A stretch of 64,000 bases of DNA from Rubripirellula sp. (GTDB taxonomy: Bacteria; Planctomycetota; Planctomycetia; Pirellulales; Pirellulaceae): positions 1 to 64,000 of the forward strand of contig JAPKCI010000005.1 of the NCBI GenBank assembly GCA_028823035.1, in the 5' to 3' direction. Below the pieces are notes generated by a model that saw nothing but the letters and a program-made list of their open reading frames with translations, was not told the DNA's origin and searched no databases. This document shows, one piece after another, positions 34,996 to 43,437 of this stretch (within the stretch, counting starts at the first letter, position 1; every line of letters begins with the position of its first letter). A program made the position numbers and the translations under genes.

Positions 34996-35975
34996 GACCT
35001 GTCTTTCGATCACTGCTGTTTTGGTTGGTATTCACCTCTGCTTTGGCTTACCTGTGGCCAGTGCAGCAATTGGCTTTCGATCCTTTTACGCCACCTGCTT
35101 CCATCAAGACCGAGTTCATTTGGACTTTGGTGGCTGTTGCGATGTTTTTTCTGGGGACGTTGGTGCGTCGAGATGAACTCATCCCTTTGTTTCAGCGTCC
35201 ATGGTGGGTCGGTTTGGGAGTTCTTACCCAAGTGCTGGTGATGCCAGCGGTGGCTTGGGGAGTAACACGCGTGATCCCAATGGAAAGGGACCTTGCTGCT
35301 GGAGTGATTCTTGTCGGTTGCGTGCCTGGCGCCATGGCGTCAAATGTATTGACGAGCACAGCTCGTGGCAGTGTTGCCTATTCAGTCAGTTTGACCAGTG
35401 TTTCCACTCTGCTTTCTCCACTTACTGTCCCACTTGTATTGTGGATTGTTGCGGGGGCCGAAACCGAACAGTCGCTCGCATGGTCCTCGTTGAGATTGTC
35501 AGTGTTGGTCGTGCTGCCAACCATTGTCGGCTTCACTGTTTGTCGGATTTGGAAACGTTGTCAGGGTTGGGCACAGGTTTGGAGTTCAAGAATCGCGTCG
35601 GTCACCTTGCTGTGGATCATTGTCATTGTGGTGGCAAGCAATCGTGCAAACTTGATGAACGTAGGATTGGTGCTCGCCATGGCATTGCTGTTGATCAATG
35701 TGATTGGCTACCTGGCGGGGTGGATTGTCGGGGGGGTGGCGAACCTACCCGAAGCGTGTCGTCGAGCACTGACGTTGGAGGTCGGGATGCAGAATGCCGG
35801 GCTTGGCACAGCACTGGCATTGACGCTTTACGGTGAGGACACATTGGCAACGATTCCGACTGCGGCCTACACGTTTGGATGCATGCTTACGGGAACGATT
35901 TTGGCTGTAGGCTGGCAAAAACAGGGTAAATGCGTTGAAGAAACGGACATGCCCATCGCCGCCGCTGAGGATTGA
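34992..35975 (+). CDS. BASS/SBF family sodium-coupled symporter
   Basis: The 327-aa integral membrane protein has about nine hydrophobic segments. It shows the family's hallmark pattern (GVILVGCVPGAMASNVLTST; LEVGMQNAGLGTALALT), which forms the two crossing helices and sodium sites. BASS proteins move organic anions such as bile acids, pantoate or keto acids with sodium. The TTG start at 34992 overlaps the upstream stop (TTGA) and has GGAG at 34980-34983, eight bases upstream. The longer in-frame extension would run inside the HAD gene and is rejected. Substrate unknown. Confidence 0.9.
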   Translation: MRPVFRSLLFWLVFTSALAYLWPVQQLAFDPFTPPASIKTEFIWTLVAVAMFFLGTLVRRDELIPLFQRPWWVGLGVLTQVLVMPAVAWGVTRVIPMERDLAAGVILVGCVPGAMASNVLTSTARGSVAYSVSLTSVSTLLSPLTVPLVLWIVAGAETEQSLAWSSLRLSVLVVLPTIVGFTVCRIWKRCQGWAQVWSSRIASVTLLWIIVIVVASNRANLMNVGLVLAMALLLINVIGYLAGWIVGGVANLPEACRRALTLEVGMQNAGLGTALALTLYGEDTLATIPTAAYTFGCMLTGTILAVGWQKQGKCVEETDMPIAAAED

Positions 35976-36048
35976 GTGTTTTGGGGCTGTATCTGTCGGA
36001 TGCGCCAAGAACTGTTGATCGGGCTGTAGGTGTTTTCGAGGGTAGCGG

Positions 36049-36054
36049 TATGAT
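36049..36054 (+). promoter_or_regulatory. Possible -10 element upstream of the Ppx/GppA gene
   Basis: GCGGTATGAT gives TATGAT 42 bases before ATG 36097. The -35 region is not convincing. Confidence 0.3.
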
Positions 36055-36096
36055 AGTGACCCCCTATCGATATGCCGCGAGCATCCCAGAAATCAG

Positions 36097-37677
36097 ATGT
36101 CCACTTTGACTTCGAGCCCGAATTTTCCCGTCGAACACGGTGCACCACGGGTTGCTGCCGTGATTGATATCGGGTCAACCAGCATTCGCATGGCCATTGC
36201 CGAAATAAATCTTGGTGGGGAAGTTCGAACGCTAGATAGACTTTCGCACCCATTGGATCTGGGGCGTGAAGCTTTCGAGAATCGACGTTTATCGCGAAAG
36301 AGTATCGAAAAGTCAGCAGCAGTCCTGCAGGGTTATCAACGTGTTCTTCAAGAGTACGGCATCAAGCCTGCTGATGTCCGGGTGGTTGCTACCACTGCGG
36401 TGCGGGAAGCATCGAATCGATTGGCTTTCGCAGACCGCATTTTTGTGGCAACAGGGTTGAACGTCGAACCGATTGACGAGGCTGAAGTCAATCGAATCAC
36501 TTACATGGGCGTCATGCCCCATTTGCAGGCCCATCCTAATTTGGCTGATGGCAAATCATTGGTGGTCGAAGTGGGTGGCGGGAACACCGAAATGCTGCTG
36601 GTGCGTGGCGGTAATGTGTTGAAAAGCCAGTCGTTCCGGCTAGGTTCGCTCCGCTTGTTGCGAACGCTCAAAGAGATCCGTTTGAGTGCAACGCGACGTC
36701 GGGCGATGATGGAAAGCCATATTCGTCGGGCTTGGACACGTTTGACAGATGATATGCAGGATGGGACACCCGTTCATGTTGTCGCGATTGGTGGCGATAT
36801 CCGCTTTGCCGTCAAGCATTTGCTGAAAGAAGGGGATGGTAATTCGTTGGCTGAATTGTCAACCAGCAGCTTAGAAAAATTCACTTCCAAAATCCTGACA
36901 CTTGACGAAGATGCCATTGTCAGACGCTATGGTGCGAGTTTTTCGGAAGCGGAAACTCTCGGACCGGCGCTGTTGGTTTACACCATGCTCGCCAGGCATT
37001 TCTCACTGGATCAGATTTTTGTTTGTGATACGAACTTGAGAGATGGTTTGCTTCACGATATGGCTTTGGGGGGAGGTTGGACGGCTGAATTCCGGAATCA
37101 GATTGTCCGTTCGGCGATTTCGCTGGGCCGCAAGTTTGATTTTGATGAATCGCATGCACGGAATGTTGCTGAACTGGCTCGCAAGCTCTTTAACCAACTC
37201 CAGAACGCGCACCTGCTGGACAACCGGCATGAAGTCATTCTGTTTGTTGCTGCGCTGCTACACGAAATTGGGTTGGTCGTGAATGTGCGGAGTAATCATA
37301 AGCACTCGCTGTACCTGATTCGCCACAGTGAACTGTTTGGGTTGTCCGAGGCCGAGTTGTTGCAGGTCGGGCTTGTTGCACGATATCACCGCCGTGCTTT
37401 TCCCCAGCCATCGCACGAGGACTACGGAGCACTGGCACAGGAATATCGTGTTGTGGTTGCAAAGTTGGCTGCGATTCTGCGTCTTGCCATTGCATTGGAT
37501 GATACTCGCAGCGGTCGAATTCTAGAGATTGAATGCAGTATCGAGGGCAAGCAGTTGGTCATCAATGTTCCGGGAGTAGACGATGTTTCCTTGGAACAGA
37601 TTGCGATGGGTGAAAATGCTGGTCTGTTCCGTGACGTCTTTGGTATGCCGGTGCTTCTTCGCGCACGACGCTCATGA
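36097..37677 (+). CDS. Ppx/GppA-type phosphatase with C-terminal HD-like domain
   Basis: The 526-aa protein combines an ASKHA-fold exopolyphosphatase/pppGpp phosphatase with a C-terminal HD-type domain. The ASKHA phosphate-binding loops are VIDIGSTSIRMAIAE and LVVEVGGGNTEMLLV, and VATTAVREASN is typical. The C-terminal domain (about 350-520) shows AALLHEIGLVVN, HKHSLYLIRHS and VARYHRR. It should act on polyphosphate or guanosine penta/tetraphosphate. The stop overlaps the following DUF72 start by four bases, so they share a transcript. Nothing in the gene looks damaged. Confidence 0.92.
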   Translation: MSTLTSSPNFPVEHGAPRVAAVIDIGSTSIRMAIAEINLGGEVRTLDRLSHPLDLGREAFENRRLSRKSIEKSAAVLQGYQRVLQEYGIKPADVRVVATTAVREASNRLAFADRIFVATGLNVEPIDEAEVNRITYMGVMPHLQAHPNLADGKSLVVEVGGGNTEMLLVRGGNVLKSQSFRLGSLRLLRTLKEIRLSATRRRAMMESHIRRAWTRLTDDMQDGTPVHVVAIGGDIRFAVKHLLKEGDGNSLAELSTSSLEKFTSKILTLDEDAIVRRYGASFSEAETLGPALLVYTMLARHFSLDQIFVCDTNLRDGLLHDMALGGGWTAEFRNQIVRSAISLGRKFDFDESHARNVAELARKLFNQLQNAHLLDNRHEVILFVAALLHEIGLVVNVRSNHKHSLYLIRHSELFGLSEAELLQVGLVARYHRRAFPQPSHEDYGALAQEYRVVVAKLAAILRLAIALDDTRSGRILEIECSIEGKQLVINVPGVDDVSLEQIAMGENAGLFRDVFGMPVLLRARRS

Positions 37678-38438
37678 GTTTAAAATCACTTGATCTGCCG
37701 ATCTTTCTCGGGTCTCCCGTGTGGGCATGTGGGCACTGGGGCGGACAGGTCTATCCTGCGGGAACACCCCGCAGTGGGTGGCTTTCTTGGTGCTCCGATA
37801 CCTTCAACACGGTTGAGGGCAATAGTACGTTTGATGCTTTACCAAAGCCCGCTGCCATTCAACGGTGGGCAGAGCAGACCGCAGAGGAATTCCGCTTTGC
37901 ACTCAAGTTTTTCCGAACCATTTCGCACGATCTGCAGTTGGGAAGTTTGCAGGCTGCGACCCGGAATTTTCTAAGCCACATCGAACGCCTATGGGCAGCC
38001 GGACGTTTGGGCCCTGCGTTTCTGCAATTCGGGCCATGGTTCGGCCCAAACCGTTTTTATGTCCTTGCTCATTTTCTCATGCGGCTGCCTCGGGATTTTT
38101 CCTGGGCTGTTGAATTGAGGCATGTCGACTGGTTTGACTCTGGCGATCATGAAAAACGGGTTAATGCGATTTTTCAGCAGCTCGAAATCGACAAGGTGTT
38201 GTTCGATAGTCGACCTCTTTTTCAATCGCCTCCAGATGATCTCATTGAAAAAGTTTTGCAAGAGCGCAAGCCCCGAACTCCAGTCCGGAAAACGGTAACT
38301 GGCAAGCATGCCATACTCCGACTCGTAGGCAGGAACCGTGTTGAGTTGACTGACCGTTTTATGGATCAGTGGGCGGCGATCATTGCGGGCTTGGTTCAGC
38401 GGGCAGCGCAGCTATTTTTTTGGCCATGCACCCGATGA
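37674..38438 (+). CDS. DUF72 family protein
   Basis: This 254-aa DUF72 (YecE-type) protein has a TIM-barrel-like fold. Family motifs are visible: GSPVWACGHWGGQVYP at the N-terminus, FNTVEGNSTFDALP, FALKFFRTISHDLQL, LGPAFLQFGPWFGPN and FSWAVELRHVDWF. The biochemical role of DUF72 is unknown. It overlaps the Ppx/GppA gene by ATGA, suggesting co-translation. The C-terminus (AQLFFWPCTR) is a little short but intact. Confidence 0.9.
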   Translation: MSLKSLDLPIFLGSPVWACGHWGGQVYPAGTPRSGWLSWCSDTFNTVEGNSTFDALPKPAAIQRWAEQTAEEFRFALKFFRTISHDLQLGSLQAATRNFLSHIERLWAAGRLGPAFLQFGPWFGPNRFYVLAHFLMRLPRDFSWAVELRHVDWFDSGDHEKRVNAIFQQLEIDKVLFDSRPLFQSPPDDLIEKVLQERKPRTPVRKTVTGKHAILRLVGRNRVELTDRFMDQWAAIIAGLVQRAAQLFFWPCTR

Positions 38439-38596
38439 TCAGTTCACGCCGACGTTGGCGGCACGCATACAATCCAAGATGCCCCAGAGTAATTTGACCA
38501 TTCCACTGCCACCGACTGCGGCACGACAGTTTTCCCTACTGAATGAAACTGCTGAATGAAAATGATCGATCGTGAAGGTTGCGATTCTTCGCTGTC

Positions 38597-39841
38597 ATGC
38601 TTGGACAGCGCATCAGGCAAAATTGCAGGGGCCTCAAGTTGTCCTTGTTGATTCTTTCTGATGGCTCTGACTCTGCCGATCCATACCGGGAGGCCCGTCA
38701 TCAATTGGTGGTAGAACAAATTGCTACAGCAGGTGTGACCGACACGCGTGTTCTGCATGCCATTCTTAATACACCGCGTCATGAGTTTGTTCCCAACGAA
38801 CAGAGAGAGCGGGCGTACCTTGACATGGCGTTGCCCATTGGTGAAGCGCAAACCATCAGCAGTCCCTTCACGGTTGCTCTGATGACAGAGACGATCGATC
38901 CTCGCGAAAGTGATCGGGTCTTGGAAATCGGCACAGGAAGCGGTTACCAAGCGGCAGTACTCAGCCCGTTGGTCACGCACGTCTACTCAATCGAAATTGT
39001 CCCGGAATTAAGTCACCGAGCCTCGTCTATCCTGTCACGATTGAAATACGAGAATATTTCGACGCGAGTCGGGGATGGCTGTTCAGGCTGGAAAGAGGCT
39101 GCGCCTTTTGACAAGATCATTGTCACCTGTAGTCCTGAAGCTGTTCCCGAGGCATTGGTCGAACAGCTTCGTGAAGGCGGCACCTTGATCATTCCGGTAG
39201 GCGAGCGTTATCAGCAGACTCTGTTTCGGATGACCAAGCAGAATGGTCGGTTGGTGCGTGAAGCTCTGAGGCCAACGCTTTTTGTCCCCATGACGGGCGA
39301 GGCCGAAGAGGATCGGCAATTGCTGCCCGACGCAGGGAATCCGCAAGTCGTTAATGGCGATTTTGAGACCAGACTTAAGGTGGAACCTGAGTTCCATCGC
39401 AACCAAGTACCCGGTTGGTACTACGGCCGTCAGGTCAGTCTGGTCCTCGGCAATCCCCAGCAGCCGGCCGCCACGGGAACGTCATTTGTCCAATTTTCCA
39501 ATCAGGTACCGGGGCTCAGTTCACATCTGCTTCAGGGGATTCCAATGGATGGCAGGCAGGTACGTCGTATCCGCTTGAGTGGTCTGGCGAGAACTCGGGA
39601 TGTGTGTCCTGGCCCTGCGACCGACGCCGTTCCCATGATTTCGATCAGTCTCTATGACGCATCACGATCCGAGCTGGGGGTGTTTTGGCTCGGTCCGTTT
39701 GGGCAGCAGCAGGGCTGGCAAGCCGAACTGCGGGTGATTGACGTTCCAGAGCCAAGCCGCGAGGCAATCCTTCGGGTGGGGTTATTTGGAGCAACCGGGA
39801 CCGCGGATTTCGACGACATCCGGCTCGAGAGAGTTGTATAG
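38597..39841 (+). CDS. Protein-L-isoaspartate O-methyltransferase with C-terminal beta-sandwich domain
   Basis: PIMT methylates isoaspartyl residues for repair of aged proteins. The first 240 residues carry the family motifs: RHEFVPNEQRERAYLDMALP, GEAQTISSPFTVALM, VLEIGTGSGYQAAVLSPLV (near 109) and LREGGTLIIPVGE. Residues about 248-414 form an extra domain resembling carbohydrate-binding jelly rolls (VVNGDFETRL, QVPGWYYG, GTSFVQFSNQ, TADFDDIRLERV). Ordinary PIMT is about 210 aa. ATG 38597 is used; TTG 38579 is an alternative. The segment after the start (RIRQNCRGLKLSLLIL) is faintly signal-like, so an exported form is possible but unproven. Confidence 0.88.
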   Translation: MLGQRIRQNCRGLKLSLLILSDGSDSADPYREARHQLVVEQIATAGVTDTRVLHAILNTPRHEFVPNEQRERAYLDMALPIGEAQTISSPFTVALMTETIDPRESDRVLEIGTGSGYQAAVLSPLVTHVYSIEIVPELSHRASSILSRLKYENISTRVGDGCSGWKEAAPFDKIIVTCSPEAVPEALVEQLREGGTLIIPVGERYQQTLFRMTKQNGRLVREALRPTLFVPMTGEAEEDRQLLPDAGNPQVVNGDFETRLKVEPEFHRNQVPGWYYGRQVSLVLGNPQQPAATGTSFVQFSNQVPGLSSHLLQGIPMDGRQVRRIRLSGLARTRDVCPGPATDAVPMISISLYDASRSELGVFWLGPFGQQQGWQAELRVIDVPEPSREAILRVGLFGATGTADFDDIRLERVV

Positions 39842-40023
39842 GCGACAAACGTTGATTTGTGAACCAATTCGTCGGTATATCCGCACCTTCCGAGTCTTCC
39901 TGATCGGTAAAAGTTCACCAGGGATGCTTGCTTGCCTAGATTGCTTCGTTATCCTAGTCGTTAAGCCGCAACCATACAGATGTGGCGTCACTTACTGCTG
40001 GTCGAACTTGGAGATTTGAAATC

Positions 40024-41247
40024 ATGAGGTGTTTAAAGTTCTTGGCCTTCGCCGGCGCGATTGCCGTATTTGCTGGGACGGCGGAAGCAGGTGGTTCTTG
40101 GGGAGGCTCCTCGGGCGGAAATGCTTCCTCAGGCGGCTATGCCTCTTCCGGCGGCTATGCGTCTTCTGGCGGCGGCAGTGGTGGTCTGGTAGCCCACTGG
40201 CGGGCTAAACATGCAAACGGCTCCTCGGGTGGATCGACTGGTGGTTACGCTGCTTATTCGTCCTATGGTTCTTCAGGCGGTAGCAGTGGAGGTTCATCAG
40301 GCGGAAGCACTGGGCATGTCGGCCCATTGAGGCGGCTGTTTGCCAACATTCACGCTGCCAAAGCAGCGTTCCACAATCGCGGTAGCAGTGGTGGTTCTTC
40401 GGGCGGTTACACGGTGCGAGCGTACGGTTCTTCAGGTGGATCTTCCGGAGGCAGTAGCGGTGGGTATTCGGCCAATCGTTATTCTTCTCCCCGCGTCATG
40501 CCTTCAGCCGGATTGGGGTCAGCCACTTATGAGTCAGCCACGGTAGAACCCGCTCAGGTGGAAGAGATTGTCATTGAAGAGGCTGCTCCTGCGGCCCAGC
40601 CCCCAGCCGCTGATGCTCCTGCGGCCCAGCCCCCTGCCGCTGCTGCTCCTGCGGCCCAGCCCCCTGCCGCTGATCCGCCTGCGAAGCCAGCAGATGCTGA
40701 TTCTACGGCAGTTGAGTCAGATGCAGCATTGCTGACGGTCTCAGTGCCTCTTGACGCTTCTGTCGTTGTGAACGGTTATATGACACAGGCTGTAGGTTTG
40801 GTTCGTCAATTCAAGTCGCGTGGATTGAAGCCTGGATTCGTTTACACCTATGTAGTCGACGTAACTTACACCGTCGACGGTTCCGAGCTAACGGAGAGCA
40901 AGTCTGTCAAGTTGCGCCCTGGTACCAGTGAGCTCATCGAATTCGCTGCCAGCACCACGGTTGCAGTAGAAACAGAAAATCAGGATCTGACAACAGTTGT
41001 ACAGCTTCACGTTCCTGCGGATGCCAAGATTACCTTGGCTGGCAATGTTACTGATGGCGATGGCGAACTGAGAACGTATCGGACGCATCAGCTGACAGCA
41101 GGCGAAGTTTGGTCCGGTTACACCGTCCGGGTGACCACCGAGATCAACGGCAAGGCAGTAAGCAAAGAGCGAACGCTTGACTTGGTTGCAGGTAGCACCA
41201 ACGATTTGACATTTGAGTTCGGTGTCAATGAGCTTGCGAGCCGATAG
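40024..41247 (+). CDS. Secreted Ser/Gly-repeat protein with two TIGR03000-type domains
   Basis: The 407-aa product starts with a signal peptide (FLAFAGAIAVFAGTAEA). Residues about 22-160 are dominated by SSGG and GGYASSGG repeats broken by basic islands (HWRAKHANG, RRLFANIHAAKAAFHNRG). A Pro/Ala segment of three 10-residue repeats follows (PAAQPPAADA type, 40585-40674). Two similar domains at about 237-310 and 322-400 match the planctomycete TIGR03000 pattern (LTVSVPLDASVVVNGYMTQA ... GLKPGFVYTYVVDVTY; VQLHVPADAKITLAGNVTDG). GGAGA lies upstream of ATG 40024. The gene ends at a strong terminator. Probably a cell-surface or matrix protein. Confidence 0.87.
   Translation: MRCLKFLAFAGAIAVFAGTAEAGGSWGGSSGGNASSGGYASSGGYASSGGGSGGLVAHWRAKHANGSSGGSTGGYAAYSSYGSSGGSSGGSSGGSTGHVGPLRRLFANIHAAKAAFHNRGSSGGSSGGYTVRAYGSSGGSSGGSSGGYSANRYSSPRVMPSAGLGSATYESATVEPAQVEEIVIEEAAPAAQPPAADAPAAQPPAAAAPAAQPPAADPPAKPADADSTAVESDAALLTVSVPLDASVVVNGYMTQAVGLVRQFKSRGLKPGFVYTYVVDVTYTVDGSELTESKSVKLRPGTSELIEFAASTTVAVETENQDLTTVVQLHVPADAKITLAGNVTDGDGELRTYRTHQLTAGEVWSGYTVRVTTEINGKAVSKERTLDLVAGSTNDLTFEFGVNELASR
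40585..40674 (+). repeat. 30-bp in-frame tandem repeat, three copies
   Basis: Units start at 40585, 40615 and 40645 (GCTCCTGCGGCCCAGCCCCC type) with a few substitutions. They encode PAAQPPAADA-like decapeptides between the Ser/Gly region and the first TIGR03000 domain. Confidence 0.93.
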
Positions 41248-41276
41248 GCCGCAGTAAAAAAACTCGTCGATTCAAG

Positions 41277-41312
41277 AGCCGCGTTTCAGGCAATCGGAAA
41301 CGCGGCTTTTTT
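41277..41312 (+). terminator. Rho-independent terminator after the TIGR03000 protein gene
   Basis: GCCGCGTTTC (41278-41287) pairs perfectly with GAAACGCGGC (41297-41306) around a 9-base loop. Six Ts follow (41307-41312) and As precede the stem. It lies 30 bases after the stop at 41247. Confidence 0.9.
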
Positions 41313-41457
41313 CGTGCGATTGCTTGCCCAGTACTCCATCAATCGTCCCAAGAGAGGGTGCAACACGACTTGCTGCACCAAGCTCCGCTGTACATGATTG
41401 GGCCATGGACTACGGTAATAGGTAACCGAGTCGACCATCTACCCTTTTGATGTGCCC

Positions 41458-42090
41458 ATGGCTTCCGATCCAAATGTTCTGACCAAACAAGGGCGTCTGC
41501 TGATTAGCATTCTGATCATTGGGCATCTGCTGGCCGTTGTTCTGCCGCCCTTGTCGGTGCAAACCCGCGGACCCATCGGTCAGTCGCCTTCGATCGTGAC
41601 AGCTTTAGGGCTGATTGAGCGTTACAGCCAAATGCTCTACATCGATCGTGGTTACGCGTTTTTTGCTCCGGATCCGGGGCCCAGTCACCTGATCCAGGCG
41701 GCGGTCACTGATCAGAATGGGAAGCGTGTCGAGTGGATGTATCCAGATCGTGAGCAGCATTGGCCTCGCCTGCTGTATCACCGGCACTTCATGCTGAGTG
41801 AGTTCATGGAAGAGATTTATCAACCGCCCGGACCCCCGCCTGAGCTTCGGGCTCTGAATCGTGACGAAGCGATATACTGGGGTGAGGCGAGGAAGCGATA
41901 CGAGCATGTTCGAAGATCTGTCGTCGATCATTTGAAGTACGAAAACCCCGATAAGGAGGTGGCCATCCGGCGTGTTGAGCATCTGTTGCCTGACCTGATC
42001 GAATACCAAATTGCGCCCATTGAACTCACCGATGAGCGGCTCTACCGGGTTCTACTTGACCAGAATGTTCAGGAGGCAACCTCCGAATGA
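41458..42090 (+). CDS. Membrane-anchored protein of unknown function, partner of HTTM protein
   Basis: The 210-aa product has one N-terminal membrane helix (LLISILIIGHLLAVVLPPLS). A soluble part of about 170 aa follows, rich in Arg, Glu and Tyr (FFAPDPGPSHLIQAAV, MYPDREQHWPRLLYHRHFML). I do not recognise a named domain. It overlaps the downstream HTTM gene by ATGA, so the two are almost certainly co-translated and probably act together at the membrane. ATG 41458 is chosen over GTG 41452. No enzyme motif is visible; it may present the substrate of the HTTM protein or stabilise it. Confidence 0.8.
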   Translation: MASDPNVLTKQGRLLISILIIGHLLAVVLPPLSVQTRGPIGQSPSIVTALGLIERYSQMLYIDRGYAFFAPDPGPSHLIQAAVTDQNGKRVEWMYPDREQHWPRLLYHRHFMLSEFMEEIYQPPGPPPELRALNRDEAIYWGEARKRYEHVRRSVVDHLKYENPDKEVAIRRVEHLLPDLIEYQIAPIELTDERLYRVLLDQNVQEATSE

Positions 42091-43085
42091 GAACCTTGGG
42101 TTCTGACGTGAAAAACTGGTGCACCGGTTATGTCGAAGCGTGGGATCGTTTTTGGTTCACACCCCGACTACCCCATACACTGTCGGTCCTGCGCATCATT
42201 ACGGGAGTGATGTTGCTGTACTCACACGTTGTGTTGGCAACCGACCTGACTTCGTTTTTGGGCGAGACAGCCTGGGTCAACAACGAAACGTCCCGGCAAC
42301 TTCACGACGGCGCTTTTGGTTTTTCTGATTTTGGCAGAACGTACCTTTGGTACATCAGCAGTCCTACGTTGATTTGGGTGCACCACATTTTTACCATTGG
42401 TGTGACCGCATGTTTTGCGATGGGGTTTCTGACCAGAATTACCTCACCGCTCGCGTGGTTCTTGCAGTTGATGTACCTGCATCGACTGACGGGTGTACTT
42501 TTTGGTTTTGATCAGATTGTTACCTACATGACGATGTATTTGATGCTGGCTCCCTCGGGCAGCTGCTATAGCGTGGATTCGTTGATACGTGACCGATTTG
42601 GATCGCCGAGCCGGGGGCGATTTTGGAAGTGGTTGTGGCCTGAATCCACACCAACCATTTCGTCGAACATCGCGACGCGACTGCTGCAGCTGCATTTATG
42701 CGTGATTTACCTGTTTGGAGGTATTAGCAAAGCGCGGGGGCAGACCTGGTGGGATGGAACTGCGGTTTGGTACTCGGTGAGCAACTATGAGTACCAGTCG
42801 ATGAACATGACATGGTTGTATCGCTATCCGCGTTTTTTCAGTGCAATGACTCATGCCACGCTGTTTTGGGAAGTTTTTTACTGCGCCCTCGTATGGCCTC
42901 GTCTGACACGGCCCTTTGTCCTGGTGTTCGCAGTTATGGTGCACGCCGGCATCGCTCTGTTTCTGGGGATGATTACTTTTGGCACGATGATGATCGCTGC
43001 CAATATGATCTTTATCAGCCCCGAATGGGTGCAAGGCAGCCTTGGGAAAATGAGGGCAGGCTCTCCTGAGTCCGGCAATTCCTGA
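42087..43085 (+). CDS. HTTM-domain (vitamin K-dependent gamma-carboxylase-like) membrane protein
   Basis: The 332-aa integral membrane protein belongs to the HTTM group, which resembles the membrane domain of vitamin K-dependent gamma-glutamyl carboxylase. Hydrophobic helices include LRIITGVMLLYSHVVLA, HHIFTIGVTACFAMGF and FVLVFAVMVHAGIALFLGMI. The stretch YLFGGISKARGQTWWDG (Lys at residue 215) lines up with the human carboxylase segment around the catalytic Lys218. The large C-terminal part of animal carboxylases is absent. It overlaps the upstream gene by four bases. The reaction is not known for bacterial members; a carboxylase or quinone-linked redox role is possible. Confidence 0.82.
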   Translation: MRTLGSDVKNWCTGYVEAWDRFWFTPRLPHTLSVLRIITGVMLLYSHVVLATDLTSFLGETAWVNNETSRQLHDGAFGFSDFGRTYLWYISSPTLIWVHHIFTIGVTACFAMGFLTRITSPLAWFLQLMYLHRLTGVLFGFDQIVTYMTMYLMLAPSGSCYSVDSLIRDRFGSPSRGRFWKWLWPESTPTISSNIATRLLQLHLCVIYLFGGISKARGQTWWDGTAVWYSVSNYEYQSMNMTWLYRYPRFFSAMTHATLFWEVFYCALVWPRLTRPFVLVFAVMVHAGIALFLGMITFGTMMIAANMIFISPEWVQGSLGKMRAGSPESGNS

Positions 43086-43437
43086 TCATGGTACGGGGAG
43101 GGATTGTTCCTCTAGCTGCTCAAGTTCATGCCCGATCAATTTTACCACTGCTGTGCATCGAAGCTGTGCGATCAAAGCGTTGCCAATGTTTGACCGTGTT
43201 CCACCTCGACGTTGACAAATGCACGCTCGACGTTGACAAATGCACGCTCGACATTGACAAATGCACGACGCGTTCGCTCTTTACATTTGCTCTCGCATTT
43301 GATGACGGTCCGTGTGCGTCGCATAGCCGACCAGCATCCTGATTGGGATGGCTTTCCCAGCAATCAATGGGAAAGGCATCTTAGAAAAAGGAATCACCTG
43401 GACCCAGAAGATGTCTCTTGAAGCCAGACGCTTTCTC
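43086..43437. other. Intergenic region between the HTTM gene and gpmI
   Basis: About 350 bases with no supported gene. It holds a 21-bp tandem array (separate entry). The 84-codon plus-strand ORF and the 63-codon minus-strand ORF through the array owe their openness to the repeat. Confidence 0.55.
43205..43267. repeat. 21-bp tandem array, three copies
   Basis: Three successive 21-bp units at 43205, 43226 and 43247, each containing GACGTTGACAAATGCACG (third copy GACATTGACAAATGCACG). The third differs by one G-to-A change. Confidence 0.94.

Noticed and set aside
38479-38559. 26-codon ORF just after a TACAAT hexamer, upstream of the PIMT gene
   Set aside because: Too short and ends before the gene in another frame; no sign of coupling.
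43088-43342. 84-codon ORF through the 21-bp repeats
   Set aside because: Openness comes from the repeat length being a multiple of three; composition and start context do not resemble a gene.
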